Shown here one piece after another: positions 25,759 through 33,443 of a stretch of DNA of 64,000 nt. The position numbers and the translations under genes are program-made. How positions within the stretch are numbered: the stretch's first letter is position 1; each line of letters starts with the position of its first letter. The stretch comes from Bryobacteraceae bacterium (GTDB lineage: Bacteria; Acidobacteriota; Terriglobia; Bryobacterales; Bryobacteraceae), in assembly GCA_019748195.1 (NCBI GenBank), contig JAIEPW010000015.1:62001-126000 (forward strand). Reading direction: 5' to 3'. The notes under the pieces were generated by a model. It did not search any database. It was not told the origin of the DNA and was given only the letters and a program-made list of their open reading frames with translations.

Positions 25759-27561
25759 TTGATCCGCAATTCCCTGCTCGCGCTCTTCAGCTTTTCCACA
25801 CTTCTTGCGGCGCAACCGTCCGGGGAGAAACTGTTCGCCGAGCGCTGCGCCATTTGCCATAACGATTCGAATCCTCGCGCCGCCGGACTCGACACGTTGC
25901 GCGCAAAAAGCCCGGAGGCGATCCTTTCCGTACTCACCGTGGGAGTCATGCGGGTGCAAGGCGCCAAGCTCAGCGGCGTCGAACGCCGCCTGGTGGCGGA
26001 GTACATCAGCGGCAGGAAGATGGCCGGAGACGCCACCGGGACAAGCAAGGGCTTGTGCGCGTCGCGGCCGGCCTTCGCCGGCCCCGCGCAGGGTCCGGCG
26101 TGGAACGGCTGGGGCGCAACGCCCGCCAACACGAGGTTTCAACCGGCTGCCGCCGCCGGGCTCACCGCGGCCCAAGTCCCGGGCCTGAAGCTGAAGTGGG
26201 CTCTCGGCTTTCCCGACGCCACTTCCGCCTGGGCCTCGCCCACCGTCGCCGGAGGCCGCGTTTTCGTCGGCAGCCAGAACGGGACGGTCTACTCGCTGGA
26301 CGCCCGGACCGGCTGCATCTATTGGACCTTCAGCGCTTCCGGCGGCGTCCGTACCGCGATCTCCATCGCGCCGCGCAAGGGCCCGCGCAACGGACATACG
26401 ATCTTCTTCGGCGATACCACCGCCAACCTCTACGCGCTGGACGCCGTCACCGGGGAGCAGTTGTGGCGCCGCCAGTTGGAGGATCACCCGCTCGCGCGCA
26501 TCACCGGCGCGCCGGTGCTGTATCAGGATCGCCTTTATGTGCCGATGTCCTCGTACGAAGAGGCTCAGGGCGCCAGCCCCGACTATGAATGTTGCACCTT
26601 CCGCGGCAGCGTTTCCGCGGTCGACATCCACACCGGCAAGGTGATCTGGAAAACCTACACCATCGACGTGCTTCCCAAGCCCCGCGGCAAGAGTTCCGCG
26701 GGCAAGACGCTTTGGGGGCCCTCCGGCTCCGCCATCTGGTCCGCGCCCACAGTCGACGCCAGGCGCAAACGGATTTACGCCGCCACCGGGAACACGTACA
26801 GCGACCCCGAGCAGCCTTCCTCGGACGCCGTCATCGCGTTCGACATGGCCACCGGCAGGATCGAGTGGATGAAGCAGGTGACGCCCAAGGATGTTTACAT
26901 CACCGGTTGCCGGCCCGGATCGACCAATCCGAATTGCCCCGAGAACGGCGGGCCGGATCATGATTTCGGCAATTCGCCGATTCTGGCGAGCGTGGGCGGC
27001 AAGGACATCATCGTGATCGGACAGAAGTCCGGCGTCGGCTATGCCATGGATCCGGACAAGCAGGGCGAGATCCTGTGGCAATACCGCGCGGGCGAAGGCG
27101 GCGCCCTGGGCGGCATGGAATGGGGCTCGGCCGTGGATGCCGAGAACGCCTACTTCCCGGTGGCGGACATGGGCCGGCCCAAGCCGGGCGGCCTGCACGC
27201 GGTGAATCTCAAGACGGGCCAGCGGGTCTGGTACGCGCCGCCGCCTCCGCTGGCCTGCGGGCAAGCGGGTCGCGGCTGCAACGCAGCCCAATCCGCGGCG
27301 GTCACGGTGATCCCGGGCGTCGTTTTCTCCGGCTCGAACGACGGCGCGATTCGCGCCTACGCCACGCGCGACGGCGCGATCCTGTGGGAGTACAACACGA
27401 ACCGGGAGTTCGAAACGCTGAACGGCGTCCCGGCCAAGGGCGCCTCCATGCACGGCCCCGGACCGACCATCGCGGGCGGCATGATGTTTCTGAACTCGGG
27501 CTACGGCGGCTTCGGCGGACGCCCCGGTAACGTTCTGCTGGCTTTTGGAGTGGATGAATGA
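25759..27561 (+). CDS. Quinohaemoprotein resembling polyvinyl-alcohol dehydrogenase
   Basis: A 600-residue exported protein. A signal peptide is followed by a small cytochrome c domain with CAICH (C30-H34) and then an eight-bladed-type PQQ propeller. A vicinal Cys pair in DYECCTFRGS occurs where PVA dehydrogenases and related quinoproteins carry one. It would oxidise an alcohol in the periplasm and pass electrons through the fused haem. It begins with TTG (AGAGGA upstream) and overlaps the next gene by ATGA. The assignment to the family is firm; polymer substrate is an analogy only. Confidence 0.85.
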   Translation: MIRNSLLALFSFSTLLAAQPSGEKLFAERCAICHNDSNPRAAGLDTLRAKSPEAILSVLTVGVMRVQGAKLSGVERRLVAEYISGRKMAGDATGTSKGLCASRPAFAGPAQGPAWNGWGATPANTRFQPAAAAGLTAAQVPGLKLKWALGFPDATSAWASPTVAGGRVFVGSQNGTVYSLDARTGCIYWTFSASGGVRTAISIAPRKGPRNGHTIFFGDTTANLYALDAVTGEQLWRRQLEDHPLARITGAPVLYQDRLYVPMSSYEEAQGASPDYECCTFRGSVSAVDIHTGKVIWKTYTIDVLPKPRGKSSAGKTLWGPSGSAIWSAPTVDARRKRIYAATGNTYSDPEQPSSDAVIAFDMATGRIEWMKQVTPKDVYITGCRPGSTNPNCPENGGPDHDFGNSPILASVGGKDIIVIGQKSGVGYAMDPDKQGEILWQYRAGEGGALGGMEWGSAVDAENAYFPVADMGRPKPGGLHAVNLKTGQRVWYAPPPPLACGQAGRGCNAAQSAAVTVIPGVVFSGSNDGAIRAYATRDGAILWEYNTNREFETLNGVPAKGASMHGPGPTIAGGMMFLNSGYGGFGGRPGNVLLAFGVDE

Positions 27562-29480
27562 AACCAATGCCCCTGATTTCCGGGCTGCTGATTTTCGCCG
27601 CCGGCGCCGCCGTCGCGCAGATCGGCACCTCCATCCTCGACCAGCACCGCGAGGCTCTGCGTAAGCAGGCCACGGATCCGGAATGGGCCCGCAAGGGCGG
27701 CACTCAGCCGCAGGATTGGCCCTATCCGTTGCCGGACGGCGTCACCACCCGCCAGGTCACCTTTTATAGCGATGGCACGGCGTGCCATGCCAAGCTGTTC
27801 TTACCGAAGGGATTTCAGGTTTCGGGAAAGACGCCGGGCGTAGTGCTGGGGCACGGCTTCAACGCGATCTCCATCGGCATCGAAAAGTACGGCGCGCGCT
27901 TCGCCGATCGCGGCCTGGTCGCCATGGTGATCGACTACCGGACCTACGGCTTTTCCAGCGGACAGCCCCGCCTGCTCGAGCCCGATCCCTCGAACGACAG
28001 CAAGCCGGTGTGGGAGAAGGTGATGCGCGTGCAACTGAAGCGCACCCGGCTGCACCACGCCCGGCAGATCGAGGACTACCGCGCCGCCATCAGCTTCCTG
28101 CAGGGCGAGCCCGGCGTCGATCGCGACCGCATCGGGATCTGGGGATCGAGCAACTCCGGAGCCGAGGTGATCACCATCGCCGGACTCGACTCGCGAGTGA
28201 AGGCAGTGGTCGCGCAGGTGAGCGGAGTGGGCGGCCGCAACACCGCCGGACCCGCGCCGCTGCCGCCCAACCTGGCGCAGGACGCCATCCTGCGCGCGAC
28301 TACAGGCCAGGGAGGCGAGGCCGACGGCGGCTTCTCCTTCCGCACCAAAATCGATGTCGAGACGCAGCAGGCGGGCCGCGAGCATCGCCCCTGGGCCGCC
28401 CTGGAACGCATTCCGAAGACAACGGCGATCCTGTGGCTGCCCGCCGAGCAAGACGAACTGATCCCGCCCAAGGGCCCCAGCGGTCCCTTCGAGGCGCAAA
28501 AGGCCTTCCCCGGCATTGGACAGGTGGTGGAAGTGCCGGGAATCACGCATTTCCAGGCGTACTCCGGCGCTGCCTTCGAAGTGACCTCCCACCTTGCCGC
28601 GGATTGGTTCCTGAAGTATCTTCCGGCCGCCGCGCCGGCGCCGGATACGCCGCTGCCTAAGCCGGTCCCGGTTCGTTCCGCTCCGGCGATCTTGAACACC
28701 ATGCCCGCGAACGTGGAAATCAAGGAAATCCGCTACTTCAGCGAAGGCGTGGAATGCGCCGGCAAGCTCTATCTGCCACGTCCGCTGCCGGAGGGCAAGT
28801 CGCCGGCGGTGGTTCTCGCGCCCGGTTGGGGAGAAACCCAGGACGCGGTGGCGCGGGAGGCGGCGGAACTCGCCTCCGCCGGCGTGATCGCGCTGGCCAT
28901 CGATTATCGCGGCTGGGGCAAAAGCGGAGCTTACATCTATGTGAAGGAGCCCGTACGCCAGGATGACCGCTTCCGCTTCCTGCAGGTGACCGCGCCGGTC
29001 GAGCTGCGGCGCAAGCGGCTGCTGCCTCGCGATCAGGTGGACGACATTCGCAACGCGATCTCCTACCTGTCCGGGGAAGCCGGGGTGGATGCCTCGCGCA
29101 TTTCCGTGTGGGGCTTCGGCCTCTCCGCGGGACACGCATTCGCGGCCGCGGCCGTCGATGCGCGGGTGAAAGCGATCCTGGCGACTTCGCCCCTGATACC
29201 AGGCGCGGACGTGTCCGCCCAGGCGCAACGCCCCTCCGGACCGTTGGCCGAGGAGGCGATCCGCCTGGCGCGCACCGGGCGCGGCGCGGATTCCCAGGTC
29301 GCCCTGGCGGATTACTTCCCGTTCCATTCGCTTGCCCAGATCCCCGGCACTGTTGCCGTGTTGATTGGCGGCGAGGAGGCCGGCGTGCGCGCGGCAGTGC
29401 AACAGATGAAAGCGAAGTGCGAGGTTCGCCGCGCGTTCCGGGCGGCCGACGCCGCGGCTTGGCTGCGGGGTCCGAAATAG
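27558..29480 (+). CDS. Exported tandem alpha/beta hydrolase with a degenerate second domain
   Basis: A 640-residue protein with a signal peptide and two dienelactone-hydrolase-like domains of about 300 residues each. Domain 1 has a nucleophile elbow WGSSNSG (Ser198 in the aligned position) and a plausible catalytic His331 in GITHFQAY. Domain 2 aligns without gaps around its elbow but reads WGFGLSAG, putting Gly521 where the Ser should be, and no His is found where His331 aligns. Only domain 1 is thus likely active. It overlaps the quinohaemoprotein gene by ATGA, so the two products should act together in the periplasm. Confidence 0.85.
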   Translation: MKPMPLISGLLIFAAGAAVAQIGTSILDQHREALRKQATDPEWARKGGTQPQDWPYPLPDGVTTRQVTFYSDGTACHAKLFLPKGFQVSGKTPGVVLGHGFNAISIGIEKYGARFADRGLVAMVIDYRTYGFSSGQPRLLEPDPSNDSKPVWEKVMRVQLKRTRLHHARQIEDYRAAISFLQGEPGVDRDRIGIWGSSNSGAEVITIAGLDSRVKAVVAQVSGVGGRNTAGPAPLPPNLAQDAILRATTGQGGEADGGFSFRTKIDVETQQAGREHRPWAALERIPKTTAILWLPAEQDELIPPKGPSGPFEAQKAFPGIGQVVEVPGITHFQAYSGAAFEVTSHLAADWFLKYLPAAAPAPDTPLPKPVPVRSAPAILNTMPANVEIKEIRYFSEGVECAGKLYLPRPLPEGKSPAVVLAPGWGETQDAVAREAAELASAGVIALAIDYRGWGKSGAYIYVKEPVRQDDRFRFLQVTAPVELRRKRLLPRDQVDDIRNAISYLSGEAGVDASRISVWGFGLSAGHAFAAAAVDARVKAILATSPLIPGADVSAQAQRPSGPLAEEAIRLARTGRGADSQVALADYFPFHSLAQIPGTVAVLIGGEEAGVRAAVQQMKAKCEVRRAFRAADAAAWLRGPK

Positions 29481-29524
29481 CGAACCCCACTGCCCCCTAC
29501 CGCGTATCTGGTAGTGAGGCCCCG

Positions 29525-29737
29525 ATGTTCACCTTCCTGCTTTGGCTGCTTCTGCTGGTTGTGTGCTGGCCCCTCGCGCTGCTCGCGCTGGTGGTTTACC
29601 CCCTCGTGTGGCTGCTGTTGCTGCCCTTCCGCATCGTGGGGATCGCGGTGGGCGGCGTGCTCGAACTGGTGAAAGCCATCATTTTGCTGCCCGTTACGGT
29701 CATCAACGCTCTCAGCGGCCGCCGCCGTACGGCGTAA
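29525..29737 (+). CDS. Small membrane protein
   Basis: A 70-residue protein, mostly two hydrophobic segments (about residues 1-38, rich in Leu and Trp, and 40-58), with a basic end (SGRRRTA). I do not recognise a named family. ATG 29525 is chosen because it starts the hydrophobic segment; the longer frame upstream overlaps the hydrolase. It lies 44 bases after the hydrolase stop. Confidence 0.7.
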   Translation: MFTFLLWLLLLVVCWPLALLALVVYPLVWLLLLPFRIVGIAVGGVLELVKAIILLPVTVINALSGRRRTA

Positions 29738-29754
29738 TCGCGCATCGCCGCCGT

Positions 29755-29760
29755 TACACT
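29755..29760 (+). promoter_or_regulatory. -10-like hexamer of the esterase gene
   Basis: TACACT followed by six bases and the ATG at 29767. The spacing suggests a leaderless mRNA; no -35 is clear. Confidence 0.4.
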
Positions 29761-29766
29761 CGATAT

Positions 29767-31392
29767 ATGTCATCACTTCGAGCGGCGGCGCTAGCCGTGC
29801 TGGCTGCCTTGGGATCCGCCGCGCAAACGATTACGCCGGAACCCGTCGAATACGAGCTCCGGCACGGGACTCCCGGCCGGCACGCGATCCCGTTGCGGCC
29901 GGATCAGTTCGCCGCGATCGAGGTTCGCCAGACCAGCATCGCCGCGTTTGCCCGCGTTCTGGATCCAGACGGCAAGGAGGTGGGCGGAGGCGGCACCCCG
30001 CTGCCGCGGATGCCCTACGGTGTGGGCATCGCCGCGGAGCGCGCCGGCCATTACGTGGTGGAAATCGTCGCCGCCACACCCGGCGCGTCCGGGCGCTACT
30101 CCATCCGGCTGATCGAGGTCACTACCCGCGCGCAAGCGGCTGAACCCGCTCCCTTGTACGACCGCTTCCTCAGCCCCGCGATCCGCGCGCTTCGGCCCGG
30201 CAAGCTCCCCGAGTTCTGGAAGGAAGTGCAGCGCCGCGGATCGCCGCTGGTGGAAGCCGTCGACGGCGATCCTCAGCACGTCTACGTCACCTTCCTGTAC
30301 CGGCACACTCCCGGCACCGAGGACGTGATGGTGCAGTTGTTCCCGCTGAGCCTGGTGGATCGCGATGCCTGGCGGCTGAAGCGTTTCGGCGAAACCGACT
30401 TGTGGTACCGGACTATGCGGCTGGCCAGGGACGCCCGCTTCCAGTACCTGCTGGTGCGCAACCCGCTGCCCGCCACCGGCATCTACCAGTCTCCGCTGAG
30501 CGAAGCGCGGTCCATCCTGCGCGACCCACCGATGGCCGATCCGCTGAACCCGCGCAAGTACGGCGAAGCGAGCCTGCTGGAGTTGCCCGGCGCGCCTCCG
30601 CAGCCCTGGATCGCGGTACGCCCCGAAGTGCCGAAAGGCAAGGTGGAACGCTTTCCCATGCCGAGCAAGCACCTGGGGAACGAGCGCAGTATCGACGTCT
30701 ACACGCCCCCCACGCCCGCGCGCCACATGGAAGTGCTGATTGTGATGGACGGGCCGGCGTATCTGAACGCGGTGCCGACCCCGGTGATTCTTGACAACCT
30801 GATCCACGAAAAGAAGATCGCGCCCACCGTGGCGGTGTTCGTTCCCAACGTCTCCGCCGAGACCCGCTATCGCGAGCTGGGATGTTCGAAGGAGTTCGCC
30901 GAGTTCCTGCACGCGGAGCTGCTGCCTTGGGTGCGCAGCAGGTACGCGGTTTCCCGCGACGCTTCCGGGGTAACCATCGCGGGCTCCAGCCGCGCTGGCT
31001 TGATGGCGCTATGCGCGGGGCTTGCCCACCCGGAGTCGATCGGCAAGGTGATCTCGCAATCCGGCATCGTCTGGTGGGACCCGTCGATGAACTTCTTCCA
31101 GGACGAACCGGCGAAGTTCAAGACCGACCTCCGCGAACAGCCCAACTGGCTGGCTCGCCAGTTCCTGAGCCGCAAGAAGCTGCCGCTGCGCTTCCATCTG
31201 GACGCCGGAAGCTTCGAGGCGAACATCGCGGACATGGGCAACCGGTCGATTCTGGAATCGAACCGCCATTTGCGCGATGTCCTGCTGGCGAAGGGCTATC
31301 CGGTGCACTACCAGGAGTTCACCGGAGGGCACGATTACCTGAACTGGCGAGGCACGCTGGCGGACGCCCTGATTGCCCTAAGCGCGCCGTAA
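29767..31392 (+). CDS. Exported esterase with Fes-like alpha/beta hydrolase domain
   Basis: A 541-residue protein with a signal peptide (LAVLAALGSAAQ), an N-terminal beta-sandwich region (about 20-115, resembling pre-peptidase or CBM-like domains), a linker with an enterochelin-esterase-like N-domain (VYVTFLYRHTPGTEDV) and a C-terminal esterase-D-type hydrolase. The nucleophile is Ser408 in AGSSRAGLMA; the His is in GGHDYLNWR. The family hydrolyses siderophore or other ester bonds. No siderophore gene is nearby, so the substrate is open. Confidence 0.87.
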   Translation: MSSLRAAALAVLAALGSAAQTITPEPVEYELRHGTPGRHAIPLRPDQFAAIEVRQTSIAAFARVLDPDGKEVGGGGTPLPRMPYGVGIAAERAGHYVVEIVAATPGASGRYSIRLIEVTTRAQAAEPAPLYDRFLSPAIRALRPGKLPEFWKEVQRRGSPLVEAVDGDPQHVYVTFLYRHTPGTEDVMVQLFPLSLVDRDAWRLKRFGETDLWYRTMRLARDARFQYLLVRNPLPATGIYQSPLSEARSILRDPPMADPLNPRKYGEASLLELPGAPPQPWIAVRPEVPKGKVERFPMPSKHLGNERSIDVYTPPTPARHMEVLIVMDGPAYLNAVPTPVILDNLIHEKKIAPTVAVFVPNVSAETRYRELGCSKEFAEFLHAELLPWVRSRYAVSRDASGVTIAGSSRAGLMALCAGLAHPESIGKVISQSGIVWWDPSMNFFQDEPAKFKTDLREQPNWLARQFLSRKKLPLRFHLDAGSFEANIADMGNRSILESNRHLRDVLLAKGYPVHYQEFTGGHDYLNWRGTLADALIALSAP

Positions 31393-31458
31393 GCGGGCGA
31401 GGGTCAGACGCTCGCAGGCGCACCCGCCCTCCCCTCTTGCATATTCCCGCGGATGGAC

Positions 31459-31464
31459 TATACT
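31459..31464 (+). promoter_or_regulatory. -10 element of the ArsR operon
   Basis: TATACT, seven bases before the ATG at 31472, so transcription should start next to the ATG. It overlaps the left edge of the palindromic operator. Confidence 0.5.
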
Positions 31465-31481
31465 GAACCATATGGTTCAGT
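31462..31481. promoter_or_regulatory. Perfect 20-bp palindrome, probable ArsR operator
   Basis: ACTGAACCATATGGTTCAGT is a perfect inverted repeat with no spacer. It covers the end of the -10 element, the presumed transcription start and the first codons (ATG GTT CAG). A dimeric repressor bound here would block initiation; autoregulation by the ArsR protein encoded just downstream is the simplest reading. Confidence 0.65.
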
Positions 31482-31837
31482 GTCAGCCGGCCCGCCTGGA
31501 TGCCTCCTTCGCCGCCCTCTCCGATCCAACCCGGCGTGGCGTCCTGGAGCAGCTCGGGCGTGCGGACGCATCGATCACAGCCCTTGCCGAGACCTTCCAC
31601 ATGACGCTCACCGGCATGAAAAAACACGTAGGCGTCTTGGAACAGGCAGGGCTCGTCCGAACACAGAAGGTTGGGCGCGTGCGGACCTGCAAGCTCGGAC
31701 CCCGCGGACTGGAACAGGAGGCGGCATGGATCGAGAAATACCGCCAGCTCTGGGCCGAGCGGTTCGACCAGTTGGACATTGTTCTCGAGGAGTTGAAAGG
31801 AAAGGAGAAGGCAAATGGACGTAAGAAGAGAAAGTGA
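31472..31837 (+). CDS. ArsR-family winged-helix transcriptional regulator
   Basis: A 121-residue ArsR-type winged helix with ALSDPTRRGVLEQLG and the recognition helix region MTLTGMKKHVGVLEQAGLV. No metal-binding Cys pair (CVC) is seen; the only Cys residues are near the start and in RTCKLG, so it is not an arsenic sensor of the usual kind. This branch is commonly encoded with SRPBCC proteins, as here (23-base overlap). The ATG lies inside a palindromic operator. The C-terminus is Lys-rich. Confidence 0.92.
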   Translation: MVQCQPARLDASFAALSDPTRRGVLEQLGRADASITALAETFHMTLTGMKKHVGVLEQAGLVRTQKVGRVRTCKLGPRGLEQEAAWIEKYRQLWAERFDQLDIVLEELKGKEKANGRKKRK

Positions 31838-32324
31838 GGCCACCCCCACCAGGAACCCTCCGGTGGTGGAGCGGAAGTCCGAGTGCGAGCTCGTCGTCAC
31901 CCGTACCGTCGACGCTCCCGCGCACCTCGTGTTCGAGGCTTGGACCAGGGCTGAACTATTCAGGAGGTGGTGGGTGCCAAGATCGTTTGGGTTGAACCTG
32001 CTTTCCTGCGAAATGGATGCTCGCGCCGGCGGGCAGTATCGTTTGGTCTTCCGGCACGAGGATTCGACCATGGAGTTCTTCGGCACCTACCTCGAAGTGA
32101 CGCCGCATTCGCGCCTCGTTTGGACCAATGACGAGGGTGATCACGGCAAGACCGTCACCACGGTGACATTCGAAGAAAACGCGGGCAGGACTCTGCTGGT
32201 CGTGCACGATCGATATCCCTCGAAGGAAGCGGTGGATTTTGGATCGACGGGGGCGATGCCCGAGACCCTCGATCAACTCGACGAGCTTCTCGCGAGCCTG
32301 AGATCCGGTGCGGAGACGGCATGA
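31815..32324 (+). CDS. SRPBCC (AHSA1-type) lipid/ligand-binding protein
   Basis: A 169-residue START-like protein: RTVDAPAHLVFEAWTRAEL at the start of the fold, then RRWWVP and GGQYRLVF, GTYLEVTPHSRLVWTNDE, and a long C-terminal helix (ETLDQLDELLASL). The family forms a hydrophobic cavity that binds small ligands. It overlaps the ArsR gene by 23 bases, so both proteins are made together; a sensor or detoxification role with ArsR is commonly assumed but unproven. Confidence 0.92.
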   Translation: MDVRRESEATPTRNPPVVERKSECELVVTRTVDAPAHLVFEAWTRAELFRRWWVPRSFGLNLLSCEMDARAGGQYRLVFRHEDSTMEFFGTYLEVTPHSRLVWTNDEGDHGKTVTTVTFEENAGRTLLVVHDRYPSKEAVDFGSTGAMPETLDQLDELLASLRSGAETA

Positions 32325-32389
32325 CGCATTTGAAATGGTGAACGGCTTTCTCGACACTAGGCCAGAGCCGTGCTCAGGAGCGTCCCACA

Positions 32390-32938
32390 TTGCCGTCCAA
32401 GCAAGGAAAACACATTACCGCCGCGGACTCGACCAAGGCGGTCGACGAGTTCATGGCGCAACTTGATCACCCCGACAAGAGGGAAATCGAGTTGATCCGG
32501 AGGCTCATCCTGCAAGCACACCCCAGCGTTGCGGAAGGCATCAAGTGGAAGGATCCGAGCTTTCGCACCACCGAATCCTTTGCGACCATGCATCTTCGAT
32601 TAAAGCTTGGCTTCGGCGTCATTTTGCATGCGGGCGCCAAAGCTCGTGACGTCAGCATCTCGGTGACGGACGCTGGTCTGCGCAACTGGTTAGGCAAGGA
32701 TCGAGCCATGGTCGAGTTCTCAGACCCCCATGACATCGCGATCAGGAAGGCTGCGTTCACCGACGTGCTCCGGCAGTGGATTCGGCAGGTGGATTCAATT
32801 CCCGTTCCTGAACCGCAAGACGGCGGCGCTATGTGCCTTTCCATCGGTGCCTTTCCATCGGTGCCTTCCATCGGTGCCTGGTGGTGCCAGGCGAGCTTCC
32901 GGTGCCTGCCGGGCCCGAAGTCGGCTGGTTTCTTGTAA
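32390..32938 (+). CDS. DUF1801 protein with repeat-derived C-terminal tail
   Basis: A 182-residue protein from a TTG start (AGGAG site ten bases upstream). Residues 1 to about 148 are a DUF1801/YdhG-like domain (LIRRLILQAHPSVAEGIKWKDPSF). After PVPEPQDGG the frame runs into short direct repeats and translates as a low-complexity tail with Cys and Trp, unlike the family. The repeats therefore seem to have invaded the 3' end and replaced the original stop. It is the third gene of the ArsR operon. Function unknown. Confidence 0.8.
   Translation: MPSKQGKHITAADSTKAVDEFMAQLDHPDKREIELIRRLILQAHPSVAEGIKWKDPSFRTTESFATMHLRLKLGFGVILHAGAKARDVSISVTDAGLRNWLGKDRAMVEFSDPHDIAIRKAAFTDVLRQWIRQVDSIPVPEPQDGGAMCLSIGAFPSVPSIGAWWCQASFRCLPGPKSAGFL
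32841..32892. repeat. Direct repeats and half-palindrome at the 3' end of the DUF1801 gene
   Basis: CCATCGGTGCCTT begins at 32841 and again at 32855, and a variant CCATCGGTGCCTGG begins at 32868. The stretch 32868-32892 is a 25-base exact copy of 33184-33208 and contains most of an inverted repeat. Confidence 0.75.
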
Positions 32939-33183
32939 TTAGCCTCGCCTGATCCCTAATGGCAAAGCACCCCCAGTTCGTTTTTCCTCGGATTCCGAAC
33001 ACCGTTCCGCTGGAGCATTTTGCAGCAGTTTGGCCGTTATTTGGCCGCGATCCCCCGAAACTCGGCCGGTCTACGCCACCAGGGCCAGAAAGGGGGGCCA
33101 GTTGCTCCGGACGCACTTTCGCGTGGCCGCCAGTTTCCCGGTAACAGCATGTCGGGTAACCAGATAAGCTCCAATCTGCTCCA

Positions 33184-33211
33184 CCATCGGTGCCTGGTGG
33201 TGCCAGGCACC
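33184..33211. repeat. Palindromic repeat element (REP-like)
   Basis: GGTGCCTGG and CCAGGCACC form a perfect nine-base stem around a TGGTG loop at 33189-33211. With its CCATC flank it matches the copy at 32868. Short palindromes of this kind are often dispersed in Acidobacteriota genomes; transposase dependence is not shown here. Confidence 0.7.
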
Positions 33212-33431
33212 GTTCCCCGCGAGGTCAACCGAAGTCCCGCGTTTGCGCGCCAGGGCTTGATCTTCGCGAGCCTAAAGGCGGCACTGCGAGCTCCGTTAAA
33301 ATGAACCGGCGCATCTGGCGCGGAGGTAGGCGTCGACGCTAATCAAATGTGGCCCGCGAGCGCGGTCGCGGCTTCCAACTCGCCGGGACTGCAGAAACCA
33401 GGCGTCAGGCGCCCCATCCAGGACCGCGCAG

Positions 33432-33437
33432 TAGAAT
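33432..33437 (+). promoter_or_regulatory. -10-like hexamer of the esterase-like gene
   Basis: TAGAAT followed by six bases and ATG 33444, again implying a transcript that starts at the initiation codon. Confidence 0.4.
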
Positions 33438-33443
33438 GACCCC

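Larger units (their letters stand above)
32939..33443. other. Gene-free gap with palindromic repeat copy
   Basis: About 500 bases with no convincing coding frame: short open frames here lack ribosome sites and family similarity. The stretch holds one intact palindromic repeat (33189-33211) and the -10 hexamer of the next gene at its end. Base composition looks more mixed than in neighbouring genes, with T-rich runs near 32980-33050. Confidence 0.6.

Noticed and set aside
25666-27567. A 633-codon minus-strand frame opposite the quinohaemoprotein
   Set aside because: High GC keeps the antisense frame open; composition is Gly/Arg/His-rich and no domain is recognisable.
27801-29402. A 533-codon minus-strand frame opposite the tandem hydrolase
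   Set aside because: Antisense shadow of a gene with clear hydrolase motifs; no domain of its own.
31472-31837. Reading the ArsR protein as an arsenic sensor
   Set aside because: No CVC metal motif; the SRPBCC partner suggests the non-metal branch of the family.
32959-33304. Short frames in the repeat-rich gap
   Set aside because: No ribosome site, no similarity, and they cross the palindromic repeat.
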